This document shows, in pieces, positions 8,014 through 15,384 of a stretch of 64,000 nucleotides of DNA. Within the stretch, counting starts at the first letter, position 1, and each line of letters starts with the position of its first letter. The position numbers and the translations under genes were made by a program. The DNA is taken from contig NZ_CAKTGT010000001.1 of NCBI RefSeq assembly GCF_934561735.1, positions 124,001 through 188,000 on the forward strand, written 5' to 3'. Origin of the DNA: an uncultured Eubacterium sp. GTDB lineage: Bacteria > Bacillota > Clostridia > Oscillospirales > Acutalibacteraceae. The notes below the pieces were generated by a model. That model saw only the letters and a list, made by a program, of their open reading frames with translations, had not been told where the DNA came from and searched no databases.

Positions 8014-8820
8014 TTATTCTTCCGCTTCGGAAAGGAGGATTTTATCGTCCTCTAATTCTTCGCCCGATGTGAGTTTGAACTTTGCAAGAAGGTCGGCTGT
8101 GGTGAGTTTCTTCTTTTCCTCGCCCTGAACATCATAGATGATTTTACCGTCATTCATCATAACAAGGCGGTTACCGATATTGATAGCGTCCTTCATATTA
8201 TGAGTAATCATAATTGTTGTAAGATGATTTTCTTCAACGATTTTTTCTGTCAAATCAAGCACCTTTTTTGCAGTTTTTGGGTCAAGTGCGGCTGTATGCT
8301 CGTCAAGAAGCAAAAGCTTTGGTTTGCGAAGCGTTGCCATAAGAAGTGTAACAGCCTGACGCTGACCGCCCGAAAGCAAGCCTACCTTTGAAGTAAGTCT
8401 GTCTTCAAGACCGAGGTCGAGGTGTTTGAGCACTTCCTTATAATGCTCTTTTTCCTTACGCTTTACGCCTGCACCGAGGCCTCTGCGGCTGCCTCTTCTT
8501 GAAGCAAGTGCAAGGTTTTCGATAATCTGCATATTAGCGGCAGTACCTGTCATAGGGTCCTGGAAAACTCTGCCGATATATTTTGCTCTTTTATGCTCCG
8601 GAAGTTTTGTAACATCAACGCCGTCAATAACGATTGAGCCGCAATCAACAGGATAAACACCTGCTATCATATTGAGCATTGTTGATTTGCCGGCACCGTT
8701 GCCGCCGATTACGGTAACAAAATCGCCCTCGTTGAGAGTTAAATCAATGCCGTTGAGAGCCTTTTTTTCATTAATAGTGCCCGGGTTAAAGGTTTTATGC
8801 ACATTTTTAATTTCAAGCAT
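8014..8820 (-). CDS. ABC transporter ATPase, TrpZ-like
   Basis: A 268-residue ATPase: Walker A GGNGAGKST (39-47), Q-loop FQDP, signature LSGGQRQ (149-155), Walker B LLLLDEHTAALD (169-180) and an ITHN switch. It energises uptake through the permease encoded just upstream, with which it overlaps by 8 bases. The start at 8820 gives MLEIKNVHKTF; 28 further in-frame residues upstream would overlap more of the permease and are rejected. The family is the COG1101 partner of PF04392-type binding proteins, in some Firmicutes linked to tryptophan (TrpXYZ). The substrate is not proven here. Confidence 0.88.
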   Translation of the reverse strand: MLEIKNVHKTFNPGTINEKKALNGIDLTLNEGDFVTVIGGNGAGKSTMLNMIAGVYPVDCGSIVIDGVDVTKLPEHKRAKYIGRVFQDPMTGTAANMQIIENLALASRRGSRRGLGAGVKRKEKEHYKEVLKHLDLGLEDRLTSKVGLLSGGQRQAVTLLMATLRKPKLLLLDEHTAALDPKTAKKVLDLTEKIVEENHLTTIMITHNMKDAINIGNRLVMMNDGKIIYDVQGEEKKKLTTADLLAKFKLTSGEELEDDKILLSEAEE

Positions 8821-9721
8821 TTTCTTTAACCTCCTTTTTTGCAGTCTTAATATGAGTTTCTTGGTATCTGCCCTTGATGTAAGGAATACCGAGGAATACG
8901 GCAACTACTGCGGCTGTGAGGAGCTTGAGGTCGTCCGTATTAAGACCGAGGCTGATAACAAACTGCATAACAATGTAATAGATGATACCGCCGATTGCAA
9001 CGGACAAAAGTTTGAGCGCAAAGTTTTTGAAAATCTTGCCGAAAAGAACTTCGCCGATAATAACGGCGGCAAGACCGATAACGATTGCACCTCTGCCCAT
9101 ATTGATGTCGGCATAGCCCTGATATTGAGCAAGAAGTCCGCCTGCAAGTGCAACCAAACCGTTTGAAAGCACAAGTGCGATAATTTTTGTTGAATTGATA
9201 TTGATACCGTTTGCACGAGCCATATCCATATTTGTACCGGTTGCACGGATTGCGTGGCCGATTTCCGTTCCGAAAAACCAATAAAGAATTGCAATGATGA
9301 CCAAAACAAAGATTGTGGCAACAATGAGTGCCTGATTAAGCTTTGTCATTGAGCAAATAAGATCATATTTGTAGCCGGACACAGGCTGATTTGCCTTGCC
9401 CAAAATACGCAAGTTAATTGAATACAATGCAAGCTGGGTCAAAATACCTGCCAAAATAGGCGGAATACCGAAAGCCGTGTTGAGTATACCCGTTACAAGT
9501 CCTGCCAAGCAGCCTGCAACAAAGGCAATAAGAAGTGCAACATAAACATTGCAACCTGCCATAAGCGACATTGTCATAGCGGCGCCGCCTGTTGCCAAAG
9601 TTCCGTCAACGGTAAGGTCGGCAAAGTCAAGCACTCTGAATGTGATATACACACCGATTGCCATAATGCCCCATATAAGTCCCTGACCGACAGCACCCGG
9701 CAGAGCGTTTAAGAATCCCAT
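8813..9721 (-). CDS. ABC transporter permease, TrpY-like
   Basis: A 302-residue inner-membrane permease of the COG4120 type with about eight to nine hydrophobic segments (for example IWGIMAIGVYITF near the start). The branched-chain/ribose-type permease signature includes FADLTVDGTLATGGA and a GxRATGTNxxMARANGIN loop (GHAIRATGTNMDMARANGIN), which docks the ATPase. GAGGTAG eight bases before the ATG at 9721 sets the start; an 11-residue upstream extension is rejected. It pairs with the ATPase (8-base overlap) and with the lipoprotein encoded upstream across a repeat-filled gap. Confidence 0.88.
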   Translation of the reverse strand: MGFLNALPGAVGQGLIWGIMAIGVYITFRVLDFADLTVDGTLATGGAAMTMSLMAGCNVYVALLIAFVAGCLAGLVTGILNTAFGIPPILAGILTQLALYSINLRILGKANQPVSGYKYDLICSMTKLNQALIVATIFVLVIIAILYWFFGTEIGHAIRATGTNMDMARANGININSTKIIALVLSNGLVALAGGLLAQYQGYADINMGRGAIVIGLAAVIIGEVLFGKIFKNFALKLLSVAIGGIIYYIVMQFVISLGLNTDDLKLLTAAVVAVFLGIPYIKGRYQETHIKTAKKEVKENA

Positions 9722-9857
9722 AAATTCTACCTCATTTCTCGGGCTTCTAAACAAAAGCCCAAAATTATCAATTATACTTCATCATTATACTTTAAAGCGT
9801 TGAATTAGTCAACTGTTAATTTGCACATAAAAGATTGTATTTGCGTTATTGATGTAC

Positions 9858-10025
9858 CGTAGGGGCGAACTGTGTTCGCCTGCGGAAATACGGGAAGATG
9901 ATATCTTCCCCTACGATATATTAATACCTTTTAACCCCTCAGTCGCACATAATCATAGGTTAATTCCTTTTATCCCCTCAGTCGCACATAAAGTGCGACA
10001 GCTCCCCTTACAAGTAAGAGGAGCC
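9858..10025. repeat. Compound array of family A and family B hairpins
   Basis: From left to right: CGTAGGGGCGAAC/GTTCGCC (family A), then GGGAAGAT-ATCTTCCCCTACG (family A, different core), then a partial family B module with TCGCACATAA, then a full family B module GTCGCAC/GTGCGAC and GCTCCCC/GGAGC. It occupies the whole gap between the lipoprotein and permease genes of one transporter operon. The rest of 9722-10050 holds no gene that I can see. Confidence 0.7.
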
Positions 10026-10050
10026 TGATTGGTTTTATTAATTTATTTGC

Positions 10051-11091
10051 TTATTCCTCTGTGGTTGCTTCGGCTGTTGTAGCTTCTTCGTAACCGTCAG
10101 GAATGTTTGCCTTAAACTTCTTAGCCTGTTCTGAATTGTACTTGTATGTAAGACCGTCTGTTTGCTGAATGTTCATTGTTGCAGGGTCTTTGCCGTTTAC
10201 AAGAATGTCATATGCCATTTGAGCTGTTGTTTCACCGAGTGCATAGTAAGAAATAGAAAGTGTTGCTACGGCTCTGGTGTTTGTAAAGATACCCTCTTCA
10301 CCTGCAATAATAGGAACATTTGCATTTGAGCAAGCATCATCAATTACCGCACCGTTTGAAGCTGCTGTGTTGTCGGTTGGAATGTAGACTACATCAACCT
10401 CTGAAGCGGCTTTCTTTGCAACTGCCGAAATATCGTTTGAGTCGGAGAAAGCAAAATATTCGCAAGTAACGCCCTTTGCTTCAAGTGCCTTTTTAACACC
10501 GTCTGCCTGTGGCTTTGAATTTGTTTCTGCCGAGCAGAAGATTACGCCGACTTTCTTTGTTTCAGGGAAAAGATCCATAATCTGGTCTGCCTGCTTGTCG
10601 AGCGGTGCAAGGTCGCTTGTGCCGGTTACATTGATGCCTGTTGCGTCTGTCGGGCCCATATCAATGTCGAGTGCAGCCGCATAATCGGTTACGGATGTTC
10701 CGACAACAGGTGTTTTTGAGGCAGCTGTTGCTGTCGTGCAAGCCTGAAGTGCCGGTGTTGCGTTTGCCATAATCAAATCATAGCCCGATGAAACGAACTT
10801 GTTTGCGATTGTTGTGCAGTTTGCGGAATCGTTTGAAGCATTTTGATAATCAAACTCAAATGTAATTCCGTCTGCCTCGCCAAGCTCCTTGAGTTTGTCC
10901 TCAAATCCCTTGGTTGCCGCATCAAGTGCAGTGTGCTGAACAAGCTGGCAAATACCGATTTTGTAAGATGTTTTTTTGTTGGATGTTTGAGCGTCGTCAC
11001 CGTTTGAAGCGGCTGAACAACCTGCAAACATACCGCCGACCATTGCTACGGAAAGAGCAACTGCCGCAATTTTTTTTGCAAATTTTTTCAT
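10051..11091 (-). CDS. ABC substrate-binding lipoprotein, TrpX-like (PF04392)
   Basis: A 346-residue lipoprotein. A signal peptide with lipobox MFAGC gives acylated C25, anchoring it outside the membrane. The mature part starts with a Ser/Asn/Asp linker, then KIGICQLVQHTALDAATKGF, characteristic of the ABC_sub_bind (PF04392) family, and has two Rossmann-like lobes (NATPALQ, GEEGIFTNTRA). In some Firmicutes members of this family are regulated by tryptophan T-boxes; here the leader is too short for one. Its promoter is just upstream. The tail is an unusual TTAEATTEE run. Likely ligand: tryptophan or another small aromatic compound, unproven. Confidence 0.87.
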   Translation of the reverse strand: MKKFAKKIAAVALSVAMVGGMFAGCSAASNGDDAQTSNKKTSYKIGICQLVQHTALDAATKGFEDKLKELGEADGITFEFDYQNASNDSANCTTIANKFVSSGYDLIMANATPALQACTTATAASKTPVVGTSVTDYAAALDIDMGPTDATGINVTGTSDLAPLDKQADQIMDLFPETKKVGVIFCSAETNSKPQADGVKKALEAKGVTCEYFAFSDSNDISAVAKKAASEVDVVYIPTDNTAASNGAVIDDACSNANVPIIAGEEGIFTNTRAVATLSISYYALGETTAQMAYDILVNGKDPATMNIQQTDGLTYKYNSEQAKKFKANIPDGYEEATTAEATTEE

Positions 11092-11129
11092 TGATAATCT
11101 CTCCTATCAAGTATTTTTTATTTGTGTTC

Positions 11130-11158
11130 AGTTTAGCACCTAAAAGCGTTAAAGTCAA
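11130..11158 (-). promoter_or_regulatory. Promoter of the TrpXYZ-like transporter
   Basis: TTGACT (11158-11153), 17-base spacer, TAAACT (11135-11130). The leader to the ATG is about 30 bases, with GGAGAGA as ribosome binding site. Confidence 0.7.
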
Positions 11159-11244
11159 CGGGATTTTAGATATTTGCAATGAAACATTTTTGCCCAATTT
11201 CAATTATCAATAAAAATTTGTAATGCGAGTCATAAAAAATATTC

Positions 11245-11366
11245 GTAGGGGCGAACTGTGTCCGCCTGCGGTAATTGCGGTAAGTGCGGGAAGTACGGGA
11301 AGATGATATCTTCCCCTACGATATACATTATAAATAATGACGGCTCCCCTTACGATAAGGAGAGCC
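11245..11366. repeat. Family A hairpins followed by a family B half
   Basis: CGTAGGGGCGAAC...GTCCGCC, a short tandem of CGGTAAT/CGGTAAGTGCGGGAAGTACGGG-like slippage units, GGGAAGAT/ATCTTCCCCTACG, and then GGCTCCCCTTAC...AAGGAGAGCC at 11342-11366. The last hairpin may act as the terminator of the gene ending at 11382. Confidence 0.65.
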
Positions 11367-11381
11367 ATAATTGAATATTTA

Positions 11382-12314
11382 TTATGCCGTGTAAATCGGG
11401 GAGGTTACGGCGAGGAGCTTTTTCACTCCGTCAACCTTGCCCCAGAGTTCGGCACGGTACCATTGATTGCTTTTGAGATTGATATGTATATGTCGCTCGG
11501 ACACGGCAGTTTCCATAATACAGGCACCGCCGTTTGTAATGAGTTTGATTGTTTGGTATTCGAGTTCTTCACCGCCTGAATTCTTTTCTCTTGAATGAAG
11601 GTCGGTGAAAAAGCTGAAAACAGCACCGCCTTTTTTGAGCGTTTCACCGATAGTGTAAGTTGTGCCTTTTTGATGAACACGGAAGAACATTTTGGCACCC
11701 GTTGAAGCAACGGTTTTGCCCATACGCAATGCCTTCAAGGCATTGTGCTGATTAATTTCTCCGTCTATATCAAGATATGTACAGCCGAAATGACCTGTGT
11801 TTTCGTCATTTTTCAAATCCTTGCCGTAGGTACACGCAATGTGATAACCCTTGTCAAGCAAAGCCGTCCACATAGCAAGTGCCTTATCGTTTTCGGAATT
11901 CTCAAAGGTAAAAGCACCGTGCCAAATTTCCACAAAATCCACATTTCTCGGATTGCGAAGATTATACTTCCACTCCGAACCGTCGGCAAACGGATGAGCA
12001 ATGCCCACAACTGCACCGCCCTCTTTGAGTGCTTCTATCCTGCTGTCGATGTTTTCGGTTGTTATATCCGCAAAATCGGGAGCAAAATTCACTCCGAGAG
12101 CAAGCAAGTTGCCGTTTGGCGTTGCACATTCCACACCTTTAATTGACGGAATAACCCCGTCATTAAGCTCGGCAAAACCGTCCGTTGTATTTTTATCCGT
12201 CAATGCAATCAAGGCAAGATGGTCGTTTGTCGCCCTTTGCAAAATTTCGCCTACGGAAAACTTTCCCTCGCCGTTTTTGCTGTTGCAATGAAGTTCGCAT
12301 GGTAAATAACTCAT
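11382..12314 (-). CDS. CehA/McbA-type PHP-fold protein with lost metal ligands
   Basis: A 310-residue protein with the overall pattern of CehA/McbA-type PHP metallohydrolases: ELHCN near the start, ALTDKNTTDG, a GVE(C)ATPNGNLLALG strand, GIAHPF and a late TYGKD. Catalytic members read HxH(T)..SDG, TDH and GSDxH at these places; here the second His is Asn, the TDH His is Lys and the GSDxH end is GKDLK. Most metal ligands are therefore missing, suggesting a binding protein or a changed chemistry. The C-terminal ~90 residues form a beta-rich domain. The start at 12314 is chosen because AAGGG lies nine bases upstream; the ATG three codons earlier abuts it. Confidence 0.75.
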   Translation of the reverse strand: MSYLPCELHCNSKNGEGKFSVGEILQRATNDHLALIALTDKNTTDGFAELNDGVIPSIKGVECATPNGNLLALGVNFAPDFADITTENIDSRIEALKEGGAVVGIAHPFADGSEWKYNLRNPRNVDFVEIWHGAFTFENSENDKALAMWTALLDKGYHIACTYGKDLKNDENTGHFGCTYLDIDGEINQHNALKALRMGKTVASTGAKMFFRVHQKGTTYTIGETLKKGGAVFSFFTDLHSREKNSGGEELEYQTIKLITNGGACIMETAVSERHIHINLKSNQWYRAELWGKVDGVKKLLAVTSPIYTA

Positions 12315-12417
12315 ATGTTTCATCCCTTAAATAAATATATACTATTATAACATTATGACAAGCAATATTCTATTGCTAAACTTTAACAAATATTATATAC
12401 TATTATTGGTGATAAGT

Positions 12418-13314
12418 ATGAAAATTAATCTCAAAAAATGGATGGCAGACTTTGCCGACGACGAAAACCTCTTTAAAATGACAATTCCCGGCAGTCACGA
12501 CTGCGTTACGCAGTATGTGCAGTTTCCCCGTCATTTTCAAACGCAAAATCAAAACATATACGAGCAGCTGAACATCGGCATTCGTGCACTTGACATCAGA
12601 GTTGAAAGCAAAGACGAAAGGCTGAAAATGGTGCACGGAGTTGTAAAGGCATTTTGCACGCCAAATCATTTCGGCAGACAAATGGACCTTGAAGATGTGC
12701 TCAATCACTGCTACAACTTCTTGAACGAAAACCCGAGCGAAACAATTATTTTTCAGTTTAAAAACGACAGCAACAGCGAAAACGAAAAATGCTTTGACAA
12801 CTTGTTTTACACCTACATAAAGGGCAACGAAGAAAAATGGTACACTCAAAACCGCATACCTACCCTCGGCGAAGCAAGGGGCAAAATCGTGCTTATCCGT
12901 AGGTGCAAAATGGATATGCAAAACAAAGATTTTACCGATGACAACACGGGCATTGATTTTTCACGCTGGGTGGAACAGAGAACGGCAGAGCCGCACGCAC
13001 TTACGCTTGAAACAAAAAGCAAAGACAACGCCGTTTTTATTGTTCAGGACAGATTCAAATACAAACCCGTTGAGCGTTGGAACGAGTGCCTAAAACCGTT
13101 TTTAGACAGTATGGCGGAATTTGACGGCAGATATATAATTGACTACACATCAACCGCCGGCGGATTAAAAGGTCCGAGAAAAAATGCAAAAATCATCAAC
13201 ACATTTTTTATGAGCTATCCGCTTGGCAAAGCAAAATATTACGGAACAATCTACCTTGATTTTCCTTATCCGGAACTTACACGCAAAATCATTGAACACA
13301 ATTACAAAGATTAA
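12418..13314 (+). CDS. PI-PLC X-domain phosphodiesterase without signal peptide
   Basis: A 298-residue protein like bacterial phosphatidylinositol-specific phospholipase C (TIM barrel): PGSHDC carries His27, GIRALDIR follows, and MVHGV carries His73, the general base/acid pair. QFKND, GKIVLIRR and DYTSTAGG are later barrel strands. Family members are usually secreted. Here the ATG at 12418, preceded by GGTGAT, gives MKINLKKW with no signal peptide. An ATG 21 codons earlier would add a hydrophobic stretch (YYILLLVIS) that could be one, but it has no ribosome binding site. The enzyme could be cytosolic or exported by another route. Substrate uncertain: PI, glycosyl-PI or another cyclic-phosphate lipid. 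Confidence 0.8.
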   Translation: MKINLKKWMADFADDENLFKMTIPGSHDCVTQYVQFPRHFQTQNQNIYEQLNIGIRALDIRVESKDERLKMVHGVVKAFCTPNHFGRQMDLEDVLNHCYNFLNENPSETIIFQFKNDSNSENEKCFDNLFYTYIKGNEEKWYTQNRIPTLGEARGKIVLIRRCKMDMQNKDFTDDNTGIDFSRWVEQRTAEPHALTLETKSKDNAVFIVQDRFKYKPVERWNECLKPFLDSMAEFDGRYIIDYTSTAGGLKGPRKNAKIINTFFMSYPLGKAKYYGTIYLDFPYPELTRKIIEHNYKD

Positions 13315-13317
13315 TTA

Positions 13318-13346
13318 TTGACAAAAATAAATAATACGGATATAAT
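13318..13346 (+). promoter_or_regulatory. Consensus promoter of the putative antitoxin RNA
   Basis: TTGACA (13318-13323), exactly 17 bases, TATAAT (13341-13346). It lies three bases after the PI-PLC stop and points at a short RNA, not at a normal gene. Confidence 0.85.
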
Positions 13347-13352
13347 AAAAAT

Positions 13353-13446
13353 GAACAAGGAGCAGTCCGATAGACGGTCAGCCCTTAGTTATGATTAAGT
13401 AATCGCCCTAAGTTTGTTAGGCTGTGTGGGCGGTTACTTATTTTTT
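13353..13446 (+). ncRNA. Putative antisense antitoxin RNA
   Basis: Expected to start near 13353 from the promoter at 13318-13346 and to stop after the strong hairpin AAGTAATCGCCC (13396-13407) / GGGCGGTTACTT followed by ATTTTTTAT. About 95 nt long. Its 3' stem is exactly complementary to the end of the opposing small ORF (stop at 13434-13436) and to that mRNA's 3' UTR. It also contains a possible 15-codon ORF at 13351 (MNKEQSDRRSALSYD), which would be leaderless. The layout matches convergent type I toxin/antitoxin RNAs; expression is not shown. Confidence 0.6.
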
Positions 13447-13499
13447 ATAAGAATAATAAGTAATAAAACTACAGTAAGATACAATATTATCATTTCCAT
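13434..13499 (-). CDS. Putative type I toxin: 21-residue hydrophobic peptide
   Basis: MEMIILYLTVVLLLIILIKNK: one hydrophobic segment (residues 3-18) followed by a short basic tail, the standard shape of membrane-acting type I toxins such as Fst, TxpA or holin-like toxins. Shine-Dalgarno AGGGGGTGAT, matching the 16S tail in nine of ten bases, lies six bases before the ATG. It has its own consensus promoter about 100 bases upstream, and its 3' end overlaps the terminator hairpin of an RNA made from the other strand. An 8-base palindromic hairpin (AGAGGGCA/TGCCCTCT) in its leader could hold the message in a closed form. I do not recognise the sequence as a named family. Confidence 0.65.
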   Translation of the reverse strand: MEMIILYLTVVLLLIILIKNK

Positions 13500-13598
13500 A
13501 GCATCACCCCCTAACATAAAATTAGAGGGCATTGCCCTCTTTATATCAGAGAGCTAACCGCCTACCGTTTTTCGTGACAAATCTCCTTGCCCGAAAAC

Positions 13599-13627
13599 AT
13601 TATAAATTAAACACAAGAATATGTCAA
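13599..13627 (-). promoter_or_regulatory. Consensus promoter of the small hydrophobic peptide
   Basis: On the minus strand, TTGACA (13627-13622), 17-base spacer, TATAAT (13604-13599). The -35 abuts the pyrG terminator. The predicted leader to the ATG at 13499 is about 93 bases, long for a 21-codon gene. Confidence 0.85.
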
Positions 13628-13632
13628 ACAAA

Positions 13633-13661
13633 AATCCTTACGGTTACATACCGTAAGGATT
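13633..13661. terminator. Terminator after pyrG
   Basis: AATCCTTACGG / CCGTAAGGATT stem with T-runs on both strands, directly downstream of the pyrG stop at 13668. It can work in both directions and so also insulates the toxin promoter. Confidence 0.85.
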
Positions 13662-13667
13662 TTTTGC

Positions 13668-15284
13668 TTATTTGTTCAATAAATGCTCGCAAGCGGCTGT
13701 TACAAAACCACGGAAAAGCGGATGCGGTTTGTTTGGGCGGGACTTAAATTCGGGATGGAACTGACCTGCAACAAACCACGGGTGATCCGGAATTTCTATC
13801 ATTTCAACAATATGATTGTTTGGACTTGTGCCGGCAAAAATCATACCGTGGCTGAGAAGTGCCTCGCGATAATCGTTGTTAACCTCATATCTGTGGCGGT
13901 GACGCTCCCAAATTTCATCTGCACCGTAAAGTTCGTATGATTTTGACTCCGGATTGAGCACACAAGGATATTTGCCGAGGCGAAGTGTACCGCCGAGGTC
14001 GGTCAAATTTTTCTTTTCAGGCAAAATATCGATAACCGGGTATCTTGTATCGGGATTGATTTCAGCCGAGTTTGCACCCTCAAGACCCAAAACATTTCTT
14101 GCAAATTCGATAATTGCGATTTGCATACCGAGGCAAATACCGAGATACGGAATTTTGTGAGTTCTTGCGTAATTGCAGGCAAGAATTTTGCCCTCGATAC
14201 CACGACTGCCGAAGCCGCCCGGAACAAGAATACCGTCAACATCCCTGAACACTTCGTCAAGGTCTACGCCGTCTGCTTCAAGGCTTTCGGAATCAATCCA
14301 ATTAATATCAACAGCACTTCTTGTGGCAATACCGCCGTGCTTAAGTGCCTCGTTTACGCTGATGTACGAATCGTGAAGTTCAACATATTTGCCGACCATA
14401 GCGATTTTTACGGTTTGCTTTGGATTGCGAAGTGCAAAAAGCATATCCTCCCAATCGCTCAAATCCTGATTTGGTGCGTCAATGCCAAGCTTACGCAAAA
14501 CAACTTCGTCCATTTTTTGCTCTTTGAGCATCATAGGAACGGCATAAAGAATATCGCAGTTGTTGTTTTCGATAACGCAATCCGGACCGACATTGCAGAA
14601 AAGGGAAATTTTACGCTTAATATCCTCAGACAACGGATGTTCGGTTCTGCACACAATAATATCCGGCTGAATACCGATGGACAGCATCTCTTTAACCGAG
14701 TGCTGAGTAGGCTTGCTCTTCAACTCGTCCGAAGCGGCAAGATAAGGCACAAGCGTTACATGAATAAACACACAGTTTTCTCTGCCGTAATCCGTTGCAA
14801 ACTGACGGATAGCCTCCAAAAACGGCTGACTTTCAATATCGCCGATAGTGCCGCCGATTTCAACAAGGCAAATATCCGCACCCGTTTCTTCATTGCGGCG
14901 GATGTATTTTTTTATTTCATTTGTAATATGCGGAATAATCTGAATTGTCTGTCCGCCGTAAACGCCCTTTCTCTCGTCCGAAATAACCTTCCAGTAAACT
15001 CTGCCCGAGGTGAGGTTTGAATTTTGAGTAAGGCTTTCGTCAATAAATCTTTCGTAGTGACCGAGGTCAAGGTCGGTTTCCGCACCGTCGTCGGTAACAA
15101 AAACCTCGCCGTGCTGAACGGGGTTCATAGTGCCCGGGTCAACATTAAGGTACGGGTCAAGCTTTTGTGCCGTAACCTTTAAGCCTCTTGATTTAAGAAG
15201 TCTGCCGAGGGATGCCGCAGTTATCCCTTTACCGAGTCCCGATACAACACCGCCGGTGATGAATATGTACTTTGGTTTTTTCAT
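13668..15284 (-). CDS. pyrG: CTP synthase
   Basis: Makes CTP from UTP, ATP and glutamine. The 538 residues are the usual length. The synthetase domain opens KYIFITGGVVSGLGKGI, a P-loop-like signature, with the UTP/CTP-site segments LDPYLNVDPGTMNP and GEVFVTDDGAETDLDLGHYERF. The glutaminase domain has catalytic Cys384 in GICLGMQ and a late FHPEF. A terminator-like hairpin lies in its leader, about 30 bases before the start. The ribosome binding site is AGGAGGA. Confidence 0.97.
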   Translation of the reverse strand: MKKPKYIFITGGVVSGLGKGITAASLGRLLKSRGLKVTAQKLDPYLNVDPGTMNPVQHGEVFVTDDGAETDLDLGHYERFIDESLTQNSNLTSGRVYWKVISDERKGVYGGQTIQIIPHITNEIKKYIRRNEETGADICLVEIGGTIGDIESQPFLEAIRQFATDYGRENCVFIHVTLVPYLAASDELKSKPTQHSVKEMLSIGIQPDIIVCRTEHPLSEDIKRKISLFCNVGPDCVIENNNCDILYAVPMMLKEQKMDEVVLRKLGIDAPNQDLSDWEDMLFALRNPKQTVKIAMVGKYVELHDSYISVNEALKHGGIATRSAVDINWIDSESLEADGVDLDEVFRDVDGILVPGGFGSRGIEGKILACNYARTHKIPYLGICLGMQIAIIEFARNVLGLEGANSAEINPDTRYPVIDILPEKKNLTDLGGTLRLGKYPCVLNPESKSYELYGADEIWERHRHRYEVNNDYREALLSHGMIFAGTSPNNHIVEMIEIPDHPWFVAGQFHPEFKSRPNKPHPLFRGFVTAACEHLLNK

Positions 15285-15311
15285 TTATATGTCCTCCTAA
15301 ATTAGTTTTGA

Positions 15312-15354
15312 TATAACAAAAGACGGCAATACACCCTTGGGGTGTACAACCGTC
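15312..15354 (-). promoter_or_regulatory. Attenuator-like hairpin in the pyrG leader
   Basis: Read on the minus strand: GACGG-TTG-TACACCC-CAA-GGGTGTA-TTG-CCGTC followed by TTTTGTT, a 12-bp interrupted terminator stem ending 28 bases before the pyrG start. Bases 15374-15371 (GGGG) lie about seven bases after a weak TTATAT -10, so a transcript could begin in a G-run, as in Gram-positive pyrG attenuation by reiterative G addition, which pairs with the C-rich arm (TACACCCC). The -35 is poor, so this could instead be the terminator of the DUF1846 gene. Confidence 0.5.
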
Positions 15355-15384
15355 ATTGATTGTTGTGCGACCCCTTGTATATAA

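Noticed and set aside
11092..11244. Tryptophan T-box upstream of the TrpX-like lipoprotein gene
   Set aside because: The leader after the promoter is only ~30 bases; no T-box sequence (TGGNACC-type) is visible.
13315..13667. Simple intergenic terminator region
   Set aside because: Two full-consensus promoters on opposite strands and a strong Shine-Dalgarno cannot be explained by termination alone.
14121..15020. 299-codon open frame on the plus strand opposite pyrG
   Set aside because: It lies wholly antisense to a textbook CTP synthase and has no ribosome binding site or recognisable domain; its Cys/Asn-rich composition is the shadow of the opposite-strand codons.
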